Notes: generated by a model not told the origin, from the letters alone. A stretch of DNA of 37,595 nucleotides from Acidimicrobiales bacterium (GCA_016794585.1 JAEUJM010000030.1:1-37595), one strand, 5' to 3'. Positions 27,277 through 37,176 are shown, counted from the first letter of the stretch. Numbers and translations are program-made.

Positions 27277-28044
27277 ATGACCCACGGCCTCCGGCACCCC
27301 CGCCGAGCCTCGCGTCGGGCGGCGGCGCTGGTCGCCGTCGTCCTGCTCGCCGCGCTGGTGACGTCGTGCACCAGCGCCGACGGCAGCGGCGGGGGAGGCG
27401 CCTCCGGGGGTGGTCCCGGGACCACGGTGCCCGTCCAGGGCGACGGCACGTTCCCCGGCGACTACCGGATCCGCGGGACGAACCCCGACCGGTCGCGCTA
27501 CCGGGGCACGCTCACCATCGACGGCGACGAGGCCGGGCCCCTCGCCCTCGACTGGGACACCAACGGGAGCTACGAGGGCGTCGGGGTGGCCGAGGGCGAC
27601 ATCCTCGCTGCCACCCACGGGGATGACGGCACGGCCTGCAACGCCGCCATCTATCCGATCGGCCCCGATGACACGCTCGACGGCCGGTGGGTCACCTACG
27701 ACGGGCGCGGCCCGATCGACGAAGCCGTGGCCGCGGTGATCCCCGGCGGGCCCGGGGTCACGGGGTCCTACGCCATCGAGGGGACGAACGCCGATGGTGT
27801 CGAGTACAGCGGGTCGATGGACATCGTCGATGCCGGCGAGGCCTTCGAGATCACCCGTCAGGTCGGGGGCTTCCTGGCGACGGGCTCGGCGCTGCGGGTC
27901 GGCAACGTCCTCGTGGTGGGCTTCGGCGACCGCACGTGTGCAGCCGTGGGCTACACCATGGGCCCGAACGGGCACCTCACCGGCGAGTGGGGCGCCACCG
28001 GCGTCCAGAACCTGGGGCGCGAGCGGGTCACCCCCGACGACTGA
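27277..28044 (+). CDS. Lipoprotein with two tandem copies of an 85-residue domain
   Basis: A 255-residue lipoprotein. The signal ends at the lipobox LVTSC (Cys31), followed by a Gly/Ser linker. Two homologous units follow at about 61-144 and 163-250. Each starts G-D/S-Y-x-I-x-GTN, then a Y-x-GT/S-strand, a GxGxxxGD/N turn and a single cysteine (121 and 221), and closes with a P-x-G/D-x-L-x-G-x-W strand. GTN-type repeats of this kind occur in many exported proteins of unknown function. The ATG at 27277 has only a weak CAGGG upstream. It converges with uppP through a shared inverted repeat at the stop codons. Confidence 0.8.
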   Translation: MTHGLRHPRRASRRAAALVAVVLLAALVTSCTSADGSGGGGASGGGPGTTVPVQGDGTFPGDYRIRGTNPDRSRYRGTLTIDGDEAGPLALDWDTNGSYEGVGVAEGDILAATHGDDGTACNAAIYPIGPDDTLDGRWVTYDGRGPIDEAVAAVIPGGPGVTGSYAIEGTNADGVEYSGSMDIVDAGEAFEITRQVGGFLATGSALRVGNVLVVGFGDRTCAAVGYTMGPNGHLTGEWGATGVQNLGRERVTPDD

Positions 28045-28098
28045 CCGTCACCCGCCTGGGGCCCCGGGTCCCGGGCCGTGCGCCGTCGGGACGGTCAG
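28041..28098. terminator. Bidirectional terminator built into both stop codons
   Basis: CTGACCGTC (28041-28049) is the exact reverse complement of GACGGTCAG (28090-28098). Each arm contains the TGA of one of the convergent genes (lipoprotein and uppP). The interior carries a further GC-rich pairing around CCCGGGTCCCGGG. Confidence 0.65.
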
Positions 28099-29123
28099 AG
28101 CACCCCGCCGGCCAGCAGGGCGATGGCGAGGCCGGCGACCACGAAGCGGTACCACGCGAAGATCGAGAGGTCGTGGCGCTCGAGGTAGGTGATGAGCCAC
28201 TTGATGGCCAGCACCGCGGACACGAAGGCGAACAGCGCGCCGATGAGCGGGTCCACGAGGCCGAACTGGTCGACGAGGGTGCCGCCGTCCGACGCCAGCT
28301 TGTAGGCGGTCGCCGCGGACAGGGTGGCGAACCCGAGGAGGAAGCTGAACTCGACGGCGGCGCGGAGGGCCACGCCCACCAGGAGCGCCCCGAGGATGGT
28401 GGCGAGGGAGCGGCTGGTCCCCGGGAGCAGCGCAGCGCACTGCGCGAGTCCGATGATGAGGGCCTGGCGGTTGGTGATGGCGGCGAGGGCGTCCCCGCCC
28501 TCCTCGTCGCCGGGCTCCGCTCCCGGCACGCCGCGGTCGGGGATGCGCCCGGTGCGCTCGAGCACGAGGATCAAGATGCCGCCCCCGATCCAGGCCAGGA
28601 CGATGGGCCACGGGCCGAACAGGGCGTCCTCGATGGTGTCGTCGAACAGGAAGCCCAACGCGGCGGCGGGCACGAAGGCGATGACGAGGTTGACGAGCAG
28701 GCGCCGCCCGTCGGGGTTGCGCCCGACGAGGCCGGCGAGCATGGCCACGAAGCGCCGCCAGAAGAGGCCGGCGACGGCGAGGATGGCCCCGAACTGGATG
28801 GCGATGACGTAGGTGTTGACGGCCTCGAGGCCGGCGCTGCCCTTCTCGTCCGGGAGGCCGAGCAGGCGGGCGGTGATCAGCAGGTGGCCGGTGGACGAGA
28901 CGGGCAGGTACTCGGTGATCCCCTCGACCACGCCGAGGATGGCCGCCTCCCACCACGACAGCAGGTCCTCGGTGCCGGAGGCTGCCGCACCGGCCACCGA
29001 GGCGGCACCCGCAGGGTGGGTGGCGGCCGCCACTGCGCCCAGCACCATCGCCACGAGGGCGAGACGGCGGCTGGGGCGGTGGCGGGCGAGGGAGGTCACC
29101 CGGGCCCGGATGGATCGGTGCAC
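28095..29123 (-). CDS. uppP: Undecaprenyl-diphosphatase UppP (BacA)
   Basis: A 342-residue membrane enzyme that dephosphorylates undecaprenyl diphosphate, recycling the lipid carrier for peptidoglycan and other wall polymers; its overexpression gives bacitracin resistance. The two signatures are present: VEGITEYLPVSSTGH at about residues 66-80 and LLPGTSRS further on. It is about 70 residues longer than typical UppP. Part of this is a 52-residue N-terminal extension with a basic start and a hydrophobic signal-like segment (LALVAMVLGAVAAA), and part is an acidic loop (PGAEPGDEEGGD). The GTG at 29123 is supported by AGGAG 5 bases upstream on the minus strand. Confidence 0.96.
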   Translation of the reverse strand: MHRSIRARVTSLARHRPSRRLALVAMVLGAVAAATHPAGAASVAGAAASGTEDLLSWWEAAILGVVEGITEYLPVSSTGHLLITARLLGLPDEKGSAGLEAVNTYVIAIQFGAILAVAGLFWRRFVAMLAGLVGRNPDGRRLLVNLVIAFVPAAALGFLFDDTIEDALFGPWPIVLAWIGGGILILVLERTGRIPDRGVPGAEPGDEEGGDALAAITNRQALIIGLAQCAALLPGTSRSLATILGALLVGVALRAAVEFSFLLGFATLSAATAYKLASDGGTLVDQFGLVDPLIGALFAFVSAVLAIKWLITYLERHDLSIFAWYRFVVAGLAIALLAGGVL

Positions 29124-29211
29124 GCTCGCTCCTGAGGTGGGGGTGGGGGCGGCGTCGGCACCGTAACGGCGGGGACGGAGGCCCGGCCAGCGCAGCGGGT
29201 GGCAGGTCCCG

Positions 29212-29745
29212 TCAGTGCCCGGCGAGCACGTTCTTGGCCACCGCGATGAGCAGGCCCAGGGTGGCGGCGCCGATGCCGATGGCGAGCGCCCACAGCTTGG
29301 AGCTGCCCGACGTCCGGGCTGTCACGTAGCCCGCGACCCCGATGATGATCTCCGGGACGAAGAGCGAGAAGGGCAGGTCGTTGGTGTCGCTGGCGAACAA
29401 CCCCGGGATCGAGCAGAGCAGGGCGACGGCGGCCGCGCCGGCCAGCTGGGCGGCCGCCACCCGGCCGTGCGAGTTCGCGCCCTCGTAGACGAACGCCCGT
29501 CCTGCCAACCGGAAGGCGAAGAGGTGGGCCAGTGTCAGCCCGATGGTGGTCCCCCAGATCAGGGCGATGAGGTGCACACCGTGCACGTCGGAACGCTCGC
29601 CGGGGTCCTGGTTGACCCACAGGGTGAGCAGGGCGGCTTCGACCACGATGGCGACGTAGAGCGCCATCGTCGCTGCTTCGTGCAGCAGGTGGTGGTCGAC
29701 ACCCCGACGTGACAGCGCATCGGGGACCGTGATCGAGTCCGTCAC
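29212..29745 (-). CDS. Small multi-pass membrane protein of unknown function
   Basis: A 177-residue protein with about four transmembrane helices: MALYVAIVVEAALLTLWV, LIALIWGTTIGLTLAHLFAF, AAQLAGAAAVALLCSIPGLF and the C-terminal LWALAIGIGAATLGLLIAVA. I do not recognise the family. The GTG at 29745 is preferred because TATCCT lies 7 bases upstream on the minus strand, a leaderless arrangement, and because the frame beyond it overlaps the divergent sigma factor gene. An internal ATG at MALYV would give a shorter protein. It is divergent from the SigR-like gene and 88 bases upstream of uppP, so the two may be co-transcribed. Confidence 0.75.
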   Translation of the reverse strand: MTDSITVPDALSRRGVDHHLLHEAATMALYVAIVVEAALLTLWVNQDPGERSDVHGVHLIALIWGTTIGLTLAHLFAFRLAGRAFVYEGANSHGRVAAAQLAGAAAVALLCSIPGLFASDTNDLPFSLFVPEIIIGVAGYVTARTSGSSKLWALAIGIGAATLGLLIAVAKNVLAGH

Positions 29746-29752
29746 GGCGGCG

Positions 29753-29758
29753 AGGATA
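29753..29758 (-). promoter_or_regulatory. Candidate -10 (leaderless) of the small membrane protein gene
   Basis: TATCCT on the minus strand ends 7 bases before the GTG at 29745. It is only 38 bases from the oppositely directed TAGGGT box of the sigma gene, so the two promoters would overlap. Confidence 0.45.
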
Positions 29759-29796
29759 GGCGCCGGCCCGCCAGGGTCCCGGCGACCCCGGATGGG

Positions 29797-29802
29797 TAGG
29801 GT
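29797..29802 (+). promoter_or_regulatory. Candidate -10 (leaderless) of the SigR-like sigma gene
   Basis: TAGGGT is followed by exactly 6 bases and then the ATG at 29809. No GGGAAT/GTT-type SigR promoter is evident in the short region upstream. Confidence 0.45.
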
Positions 29803-29808
29803 GGCCCC

Positions 29809-30420
29809 ATGGCCGACCAGGCGGACTTCGCGGAGCAGGCGATGCCCCTCATGGCGTCGCTCTACTCGGGCGCGCTCCGCATGACGCGCAACCCTGCCGA
29901 CGCGGAGGACCTCGTCCAAGAGACCTACCTGAAGGCCTACCGGGCCTTCGGCAGCTTCCAGGAGGGCACCAACCTCAAGGCCTGGCTCTACCGCATCCTC
30001 ACCAACACCTTCATCAACACCTACCGGGCGAAGAAGCGTCGCCCGGACGAGTCCGACCTCGAGGAGGTGGAGGACCTCTACCTCTACCGCCGCCTCGGCG
30101 GGCTCGAGGCGGCGGCGAACGGCCGCAGCGCCGAGGACGAGCTGCTCGACCACGTCACCGACACCGAGGTGAAAGAGGCGCTCGAGTCGTTGCCCGAGCA
30201 GTTCCGGGTGGCGGTGCTCCTCGCCGATGTCGAGGGCTTCTCCTACAAGGAGATCGCCGAGATCCTCGACATCCCCATCGGGACCGTGATGAGCCGGCTG
30301 CACCGGGGAAGAAAGGGCCTCCAGAAGCGGTTGTACGAGTACGCCGTCGAACGGGGGCTCGTGTCTCTCGAAGAACACGCCGTCGCGGAGTCCCCCGAAG
30401 TCGTGGAGCACGCCGGATGA
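29809..30420 (+). CDS. sigR: ECF sigma factor, SigR/SigH-type (redox stress)
   Basis: A 203-residue ECF sigma factor. Region 2 reads [20 protein letters not shown] followed by [20 protein letters not shown]. Region 4 has [20 protein letters not shown] and [39 protein letters not shown] and the [14 protein letters not shown] helix are strongly typical of streptomycete SigR and mycobacterial SigH, which control thioredoxin and thiol-repair genes under disulphide stress. The next gene is a matching RsrA-type zinc anti-sigma factor overlapping by 4 bases (ATGA). A TAGGGT box 6 bases before the ATG suggests leaderless expression. The gene symbol follows the Streptomyces name. Confidence 0.93.
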   Translation: MADQADFAEQAMPLMASLYSGALRMTRNPADAEDLVQETYLKAYRAFGSFQEGTNLKAWLYRILTNTFINTYRAKKRRPDESDLEEVEDLYLYRRLGGLEAAANGRSAEDELLDHVTDTEVKEALESLPEQFRVAVLLADVEGFSYKEIAEILDIPIGTVMSRLHRGRKGLQKRLYEYAVERGLVSLEEHAVAESPEVVEHAG

Positions 30421-30668
30421 ACGACAAGCCGATGAAGCCACAGTGCGAAGAGACCTTCGCCGAGATCTGGTCCTACCTCGACGGTGAGCTCACCGACCAC
30501 AAGCGGGCAAAGATCAAGGCCCATCTCGACGAGTGCCCTCCCTGTGTGGGCGCCGAGCACTTCGAGGCCGAGCTCCGCATCGTCATCTCGCAGCGGTGCC
30601 GTGACGAGGTGCCGGAGTCGCTGAAGATGCGCATCGCCGAGGCCCTCCGTCTGGCCAGCGACGCCTGA
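30417..30668 (+). CDS. rsrA: RsrA-type zinc anti-sigma factor (redox sensor)
   Basis: An 83-residue zinc-binding anti-sigma protein that would hold the SigR-like factor when reduced and release it on disulphide formation. The ZAS motif HxxxCxxC is complete: His36, Cys40, Cys43 (HLDECPPC). A further N-terminal cysteine, Cys10, corresponds to the redox-active Cys11 of RsrA, and Cys61 sits in [18 protein letters not shown], which closely follows the RsrA/RshA C-terminal pattern. Its start overlaps the sigma factor stop by 4 bases, so the two are translationally coupled, which keeps their amounts matched. Confidence 0.93.
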   Translation: MNDKPMKPQCEETFAEIWSYLDGELTDHKRAKIKAHLDECPPCVGAEHFEAELRIVISQRCRDEVPESLKMRIAEALRLASDA

Positions 30669-30702
30669 GCGCCGTTCACCGGTCGCATCTGCCATACTGC
30701 GT

Positions 30703-30719
30703 CCTCCATCGAACGGAGG
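30703..30719 (+). promoter_or_regulatory. Ribosome site inside a small hairpin
   Basis: CCTCC (30703-30707) pairs exactly with the Shine-Dalgarno GGAGG (30715-30719) around loop ATCGAAC, 9 bases before the ATG at 30729. A 5-bp stem could mask the ribosome site. Confidence 0.4.
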
Positions 30720-30728
30720 CGTCGGCAT

Positions 30729-31364
30729 ATGCACAAGAAGTACTGGATGGGCGGCTTGGCATTGTTCGCGACGCTGACCCTCTCGGCGCCGGCATTGGCG
30801 ACCGAGGCGCCGACGGGCCCGGACTGGGCCGCCGCCGCGGCGCACGCCCCCGCCGGTGGCGGGCCCGAGGCCTCCGTGGCGTCGCCGTTCACGCTGGCGG
30901 ACACGCCCGGTGACGCCTACGGCAGCGGAGACATCACCGCCATCAAGGTCGAGCACCGGTCGAGCACCGTCCGCCTCACCGTGAGGACCAAGCTGGGATC
31001 CAACCCGGCCACGTCGGCGTCGTGGCGCGGTGGGTACACGTGGATCGTGTGGGCCATCGACGTGAACGACGGCGGCGGTCCCGACTTCCTCGCCGGCATC
31101 TTCAACGACGGCAACGGTGGTGTGGTCGCCGAGGTGGTGCGCAACAACGCCACGTTCACCCACCGGTGCGACGCCACCTTCGTGCACAACCAGCCCACCC
31201 AGTTCCAGGTGGAGTTCGACCGGGCGTGCATCTCGAGCCACCCCGCGATCCGGACCTACGCCACGATGCAGTACGACCGCTACCCCGCCAACGCGAGCGC
31301 CCCGGTGTCGGTGGACTACAGCCCGAACGCCACCTGGACCCCGAACGTCCGACGGGCCACCTGA
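30729..31364 (+). CDS. Secreted protein of unknown function
   Basis: A 211-residue exported protein with a signal peptide (MHKKYWMGGLALFATLTLSA, cleavage likely after ALA near residue 24). After an Ala/Pro/Gly-rich stretch there is a beta-rich domain: FTLADTPGDAYGSGDITAIK, then RLTVRTKLG, then WIVWAIDVNDGGGPDFLAGIF. Two cysteines (HRCDATF and DRACISS) may form a disulphide. This layout of alternating strands with an acidic opening recalls jelly-roll domains of actinobacterial exported proteins, but I cannot name a family. The ATG at 30729 has GGAGG 9 bases upstream. It lies 60 bases after the rsrA-like gene; co-transcription is possible but unproven. Confidence 0.75.
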   Translation: MHKKYWMGGLALFATLTLSAPALATEAPTGPDWAAAAAHAPAGGGPEASVASPFTLADTPGDAYGSGDITAIKVEHRSSTVRLTVRTKLGSNPATSASWRGGYTWIVWAIDVNDGGGPDFLAGIFNDGNGGVVAEVVRNNATFTHRCDATFVHNQPTQFQVEFDRACISSHPAIRTYATMQYDRYPANASAPVSVDYSPNATWTPNVRRAT

Positions 31365-31376
31365 CCCACGGGCCCT

Positions 31377-32390
31377 TCAGCCGGGGCGCGCCACCACGGT
31401 GGTGAGCCCCGGCACGCCGGCGTCCGCCTGCAACTCGGCGGCCGGGGTTTCGTCACCGGCGAGGTGGTGGCGCCAGAACGCCGTGGTGGTGTCGAGCACC
31501 ACCTGGTCGGCGGGGTCGGGGTCGTCCTCGAACGGGGACGAGTGCACGTCTTCGTGCAGGGTCACCAGGTACTTGGGGGTCGCCGCGGCGGCGAACGCCT
31601 CCTGCGCGTAGGAGTACGAGACGACCGGGTCCGCGTCGGCGTGCACGATGAGCAACGGGATGCCGCGGTCGAGCTGCAGGCCCTCGGCGTCGGGGCGCAG
31701 GCCGTCGAGCACCATCGCCGCGTCGACCCGCTCGTCGAGGCAGCACTCGTCGAAGGCGGTGAGGTAGGTCGTGGCGCCGCCGAGGGACAGGCCCCCCACA
31801 CCGATGGCCTCCGGGTCGACGCGTCCCGTCAGGAAGCGGTCGTCCTCCCCCGAGAGCCGGAGCGACTCGGAGATGACGAAGCTGAGATCGCCCGGCTGCT
31901 CGGGCAGGTCGAAGACGCTCGCGGCGCCGGGCACCTCGTCGTTGCTCAGGGGGAAGGCGGGGGCGGCGACGACGAAGCCGGCCGCGGCCCACTCCTCGAA
32001 CAGCTGGGTGAACTTGCGCGGGTGGCCGTAGTGCCCGTGGGCGAAGGCGATCAGGGGGAACGGCCCGGGAACGTCGGGGTAGGTGAACGTGGTGACCAAC
32101 GTCCGGTCGTTCGAAGCGGGCACGCCGGTGTCGGGGAGGCCCGGCGTGGGCCGGGCCGTGTCCACCAGGGTCTCGGTGTGCACGACGACGTCGTATCCGC
32201 CCTCTGGAACGGCAGGGCCCGAGGTGGTGGAGGGAGCGGTGGTGGCGGCCGGAGCGTCCCCACCAGCGGCCACCTCGGTGTCCCCGGTGCCCGAGCAGGC
32301 CGCGGCCACCAGGGCGGCGACCGCGAGCACGGCGAGCACCAGGGCCGACCGTGCCGGCCGGCGGGAGGGGAGCGGGGTGGGTGCGGTCAC
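31377..32390 (-). CDS. Lipoprotein alpha/beta-hydrolase (dienelactone hydrolase/acetylhydrolase-like)
   Basis: A 337-residue lipoprotein. The signal (SALVLAVLAVAALVAAAC) ends in a good lipobox, followed by a Thr/Ala-rich linker. The hydrolase domain has PLIAFAHGHYGH, the nucleophile motif GGLSLGGAT (GLSLG), the acid in HADADPVVS and the histidine in HEDVHSSPF, giving a complete serine hydrolase triad. The layout resembles platelet-activating-factor acetylhydrolase or dienelactone hydrolase-type secreted esterases. The GTG at 32390 (reading VTAPTPL) is chosen over an upstream in-frame ATG because AGGA lies 8 bases before it and a signal peptide follows. It converges with the secreted protein gene, 12 bases apart. 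Confidence 0.85.
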   Translation of the reverse strand: MTAPTPLPSRRPARSALVLAVLAVAALVAAACSGTGDTEVAAGGDAPAATTAPSTTSGPAVPEGGYDVVVHTETLVDTARPTPGLPDTGVPASNDRTLVTTFTYPDVPGPFPLIAFAHGHYGHPRKFTQLFEEWAAAGFVVAAPAFPLSNDEVPGAASVFDLPEQPGDLSFVISESLRLSGEDDRFLTGRVDPEAIGVGGLSLGGATTYLTAFDECCLDERVDAAMVLDGLRPDAEGLQLDRGIPLLIVHADADPVVSYSYAQEAFAAAATPKYLVTLHEDVHSSPFEDDPDPADQVVLDTTTAFWRHHLAGDETPAAELQADAGVPGLTTVVARPG

Positions 32391-32420
32391 GGTCGATTCC
32401 TCGTGGGGGAAGCTAACCCG

Positions 32421-32426
32421 TATGAT
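32421..32426 (+). promoter_or_regulatory. Candidate -10 of the small membrane peptide gene
   Basis: TATGAT, close to consensus, ends 8 bases before the ATG at 32435. It would begin the transcript of the metalloprotease-tilS block. Confidence 0.5.
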
Positions 32427-32434
32427 CCAGCCCC

Positions 32435-32575
32435 ATGGATGCCGTGGTTCTCGCCTCCCAGGTGTGGCACTTCTGGATCGCACCGGCCGTGGTGGCCCTC
32501 GTGGTCTTGATGATCATCGCCACCATCGTCGGCTACCTCGTGAAGGTCGTCTCCCCGAAGTACCCGAAGTCCTGA
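32435..32575 (+). CDS. 46-residue single-pass membrane peptide
   Basis: A short reading frame from ATG 32435 to TGA 32573-32575. It encodes a short N-terminus with two tryptophans (QVWHFW), one hydrophobic helix (APAVVALVVLMIIATIVGYL) and a basic tail (KVVSPKYPKS). Support: a TATGAT box 8 bases before the ATG, a helix with sensible flanking charge, and a position 16 bases ahead of the metalloprotease gene with which it would be co-transcribed. Function is unknown. It is below the size usually annotated. Confidence 0.65.
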   Translation: MDAVVLASQVWHFWIAPAVVALVVLMIIATIVGYLVKVVSPKYPKS

Positions 32576-32591
32576 GGCCGGCGGCACCTCG

Positions 32592-33665
32592 GTGAGCAGC
32601 CCGGTCGACTGGGGCCTCGCCGAGAAGGTGGCCGTGCGCGTCGCCGGCACCGATCCCTTCGCCCGCTCCTACCACTACGACTCGCTGACGCCCGACTTCG
32701 CCGAGCTCACCGCGCAGGCGGAGGCGCTGGTGGGGGACGCCACCGGTCTGCGCTCGCTCGCCGGGCCCGCCCGCGCCCGGGTCACCGATCGACCCGACTG
32801 GGTCCGGGCGAACATCGCCTCGTTCCAGCGCCTGTTGCGCCCCCTGACCGATCGGTTCGGCGATCGCATGGCGTCGGGGCCGTTCGCTCCCGTTGCCCGT
32901 GGCATCGCCGGCGCCGAGGTGGGCCTGATGCTCGGGTGGATGTCCACCCGGGTGCTCGGCCAGTACGACATGTTGGTCGTCGAGGAAGAGCGCCCGGAGG
33001 ATCAGGACGTCGTCTACTACGTGGGCCCCAACGTCCTGGCCCTCGAGAAGCACTTCGCCTTCCCGCCCCGCGAGTTCCGCCTCTGGCTGGCCCTCCACGA
33101 GGTGACCCACCGCGCCCAGTTCACGGGCATCCCCTGGCTGCGGGAGCACTTCCTCTCCTTGGTGGACGAGACCCTCGACGCCGTGGACCCCGACCCCAAG
33201 CGGTTCCTCGACGCGATCGGCCGGGTGGCCGAAGGCGTCCGCACCGGGCGCAACCCCCTCGACGACGGAGGGATGGCCGCCCTGCTCGCCAGCGACGAGC
33301 AGCGGGCCGTGCTCGACCGCATCTCGGGGATGATGAGCCTGCTCGAGGGCCACGGCGACGTCACCATGGACCGTGCCGGCGCCGACCGGATCCCGAGCGC
33401 GGAGCGCTTCAGTCGCGTGCTGCGCCTGCGCCGCCAGCAGACCAACACCCTGGTCCGCCTGCTGCAGAAGCTGGTCGGCCTCGAGGCCAAGCTGAACCAG
33501 TACGAGCAGGGCGAGAGGTTCATCGCCGCGGTCGAGGCCGTCGGCGGCCCGAGCCTCCTCGACGAGGCGTGGACCGGCCCCGAGGCCCTGCCCTCCATGG
33601 CCGAGATCCGTGAGCCCGCCCTCTGGATCGAGCGGGTGCGCGCCGCCTCCTCCCTCGCCGGCTGA
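32592..33665 (+). CDS. Zinc-dependent metalloprotease-like protein (DUF2342 / F420-biosynthesis-associated)
   Basis: A 357-residue protein of the actinobacterial family often labelled zinc-dependent metalloprotease or coenzyme F420 biosynthesis-associated protein. The zinc motif HEVTH is near residue 175 in LALHEVTHRAQFTGIPWLRE, with EGHGDVTMD further on supplying likely further ligands. The N-terminus WGLAEKVAVRVAG and the DWVRANIASFQRLLRP segment are typical. The GTG at 32592 starts 16 bases after the membrane peptide stop. As I recall, mycobacteria carry the same gene next to tilS and hpt; here tilS starts 1 base after its stop. Its substrate is unknown. Confidence 0.9.
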   Translation: MSSPVDWGLAEKVAVRVAGTDPFARSYHYDSLTPDFAELTAQAEALVGDATGLRSLAGPARARVTDRPDWVRANIASFQRLLRPLTDRFGDRMASGPFAPVARGIAGAEVGLMLGWMSTRVLGQYDMLVVEEERPEDQDVVYYVGPNVLALEKHFAFPPREFRLWLALHEVTHRAQFTGIPWLREHFLSLVDETLDAVDPDPKRFLDAIGRVAEGVRTGRNPLDDGGMAALLASDEQRAVLDRISGMMSLLEGHGDVTMDRAGADRIPSAERFSRVLRLRRQQTNTLVRLLQKLVGLEAKLNQYEQGERFIAAVEAVGGPSLLDEAWTGPEALPSMAEIREPALWIERVRAASSLAG

Positions 33666-33666
33666 C

Positions 33667-34578
33667 GTGGCCGAGCCCTCCGGGTTCTCGGATGCCACGG
33701 TCGAAGCGCTCCTCGACCGATGTGACTTCCCGCCGCCGGGGAGGACGGTCACCTGCGCCGTGTCCGGCGGGGCCGACTCGTTGGCGCTGCTGGTGTTGGC
33801 GGTGGCGGCGGGTCTCGACGTCACGGCGGTGCACGTCGACCACGGGTTGCGCTTCGGGTCGGCCGCGGAGGCCGAGGTCGTCCGAGCCGCCGCGGCCCGC
33901 TTCGGGGCGACCTTTCGTGCCGTGCGCGTCGACGTCGGCGACGGGCCGAACCTCGAGGCCCGTGCGCGCTCGGAGCGGTACGCCGTGCTGCCGGCGGACG
34001 TGTGCACCGGCCACACCGCCGACGACCAGGCCGAGACGATCCTGCTCAACCTCGTGCGGGGCGCCGGGTCGACCGGCCTCTCGGGCATGCGCCCCGGACC
34101 GCGGCGACCCCTGCTGGCGGTGCGTCGATCGGAGACGGTGGCGTTGTGTGCCGCCCTGGGCCTGGACCCGGTGCAGGACCCGTCCAACGTCGATCCGCGC
34201 TTCCGGCGCAACCGGGTGCGCCACGAGCTCCAGCCGCTGCTCGACGAGATCGCCGGCCGCGACGTCGTGCCGGTCCTCTGCCGTCAGGCCGACCTGCTCC
34301 GCGACGAGGCCGACCTGCTGGCGGTGCTGGCCACCGAGCTGGACGTCACCGATGCCCGGGCGCTCCGCGAGGCGCCGGTGGCGCTGGCCCGACTGGCCGT
34401 GCGGGCGTGGCTGCGGGACGGCCCCGCGGGCGAGCATCCGCCGGATGCCGCCACGGTCGAGCGCGTGCTGGCGGTCGCCCGCCTGGACGCCGGCGCCGCC
34501 GACGTCGGCGCCGGCTGGCGGGTCACCCGCTCGGGTGGCGTCCTGGGGCTCGACCCTCCGGCCGGCCCCGCCCACTAG
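33667..34578 (+). CDS. tilS: tRNA(Ile)-lysidine synthase
   Basis: A 303-residue PP-loop ATPase that modifies the wobble cytidine of tRNA-Ile(CAU) to lysidine so that it reads AUA. The PP-loop is VSGGADSLALL near residues 32-42. HVDHGLRFGS, GHTADDQAETILLNLVRGAG and QDPSNVDPRFRRNRVRHELQ are the usual signatures. It is shorter than E. coli TilS (432 residues) because it lacks the C-terminal domains, as in many actinobacteria. The GTG at 33667 lies 1 base after the metalloprotease stop, so translation is probably coupled. hpt follows 11 bases after the stop. Confidence 0.94.
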   Translation: MAEPSGFSDATVEALLDRCDFPPPGRTVTCAVSGGADSLALLVLAVAAGLDVTAVHVDHGLRFGSAAEAEVVRAAAARFGATFRAVRVDVGDGPNLEARARSERYAVLPADVCTGHTADDQAETILLNLVRGAGSTGLSGMRPGPRRPLLAVRRSETVALCAALGLDPVQDPSNVDPRFRRNRVRHELQPLLDEIAGRDVVPVLCRQADLLRDEADLLAVLATELDVTDARALREAPVALARLAVRAWLRDGPAGEHPPDAATVERVLAVARLDAGAADVGAGWRVTRSGGVLGLDPPAGPAH

Positions 34579-34581
34579 CCT
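34576..34581 (+). promoter_or_regulatory. Possible internal promoter of hpt
   Basis: TAGCCT overlaps the tilS stop codon and ends 8 bases before the hpt GTG. It fits the near-leaderless pattern of other genes, but hpt may simply be read from the upstream transcript. Confidence 0.35.
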
Positions 34582-34589
34582 GCGCCGCA

Positions 34590-35144
34590 GTGACCTCCCC
34601 GAGCGCCTTCGACGACGATCCCAACCTCGGTCGGGTCATCGTCGGTGCGGAGGAGCTGCAGGAACGGGTCGCCGCGCTCGGCAAGGAGATCACCGCGGAC
34701 TTCGCCGGTCGGCCACCGCTGCTGGTCTGCGTCCTGAAGGGTGCGTTCCTGTTCATGGCCGACCTGGCCCGCTCCATCGACCTTCCCGTCGAGGTCGACT
34801 TCATGGCGGTGTCGTCCTACGGCAGCTCCACCCGCACGAGCGGCGTGGTCCGCATCGTGAAGGACCTCGACATCGACCTGTCGGGCCGCCACGTGCTGCT
34901 CGTCGAGGACATCGTCGACAGCGGGCTGACGCTGCGCTACCTGCGCCAGAACCTCGAGGCCCGCAACCCCGCCAGCCTCGAGGTGTGCGCGCTGTTGGTG
35001 CGGGAGAGCGCCGGCGAGGCGGCCAGCGACCTGCGCTACGTCGGCTTCTCGATCCCCGACGACTTCATCGTCGGCTACGGGCTCGACGTCGCCGAGCGGT
35101 ACCGCAGCCTGCCCTACCTCTGCGCCTGGGCCGGCCCCACCTGA
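34590..35144 (+). CDS. hpt: Hypoxanthine phosphoribosyltransferase
   Basis: A 184-residue purine salvage enzyme that joins hypoxanthine or guanine to PRPP. The PRPP-binding motif is [15 protein letters not shown]. The conserved [13 protein letters not shown] loop and [17 protein letters not shown] flexible loop are in place, and [20 protein letters not shown] closes the domain. Length and motifs are normal for bacterial Hpt. The GTG at 34590 is the first sensible start; no clear Shine-Dalgarno site precedes it. The order tilS-hpt-ftsH is common in many bacteria. Confidence 0.97.
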   Translation: MTSPSAFDDDPNLGRVIVGAEELQERVAALGKEITADFAGRPPLLVCVLKGAFLFMADLARSIDLPVEVDFMAVSSYGSSTRTSGVVRIVKDLDIDLSGRHVLLVEDIVDSGLTLRYLRQNLEARNPASLEVCALLVRESAGEAASDLRYVGFSIPDDFIVGYGLDVAERYRSLPYLCAWAGPT

Positions 35145-35214
35145 GGGTCCCGGTCGGCGCGCCGCCGGCCCGACACACCGGAACCGTCCACCAGCCCGTA
35201 TCTTGGGGGGCCAA

Positions 35215-37146
<1,932 letters not shown>

Positions 37147-37176
37147 GCCGACTTCCGAATCTCCGCCCCGCGGGCG

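Noticed and set aside
24531..27449. A 972-codon open frame on the minus strand opposite the giant gene
   Set aside because: It is antisense to clear domains, its product is rich in Arg/Gly/Val/Asp without any motif, and such shadows are expected at this GC content.
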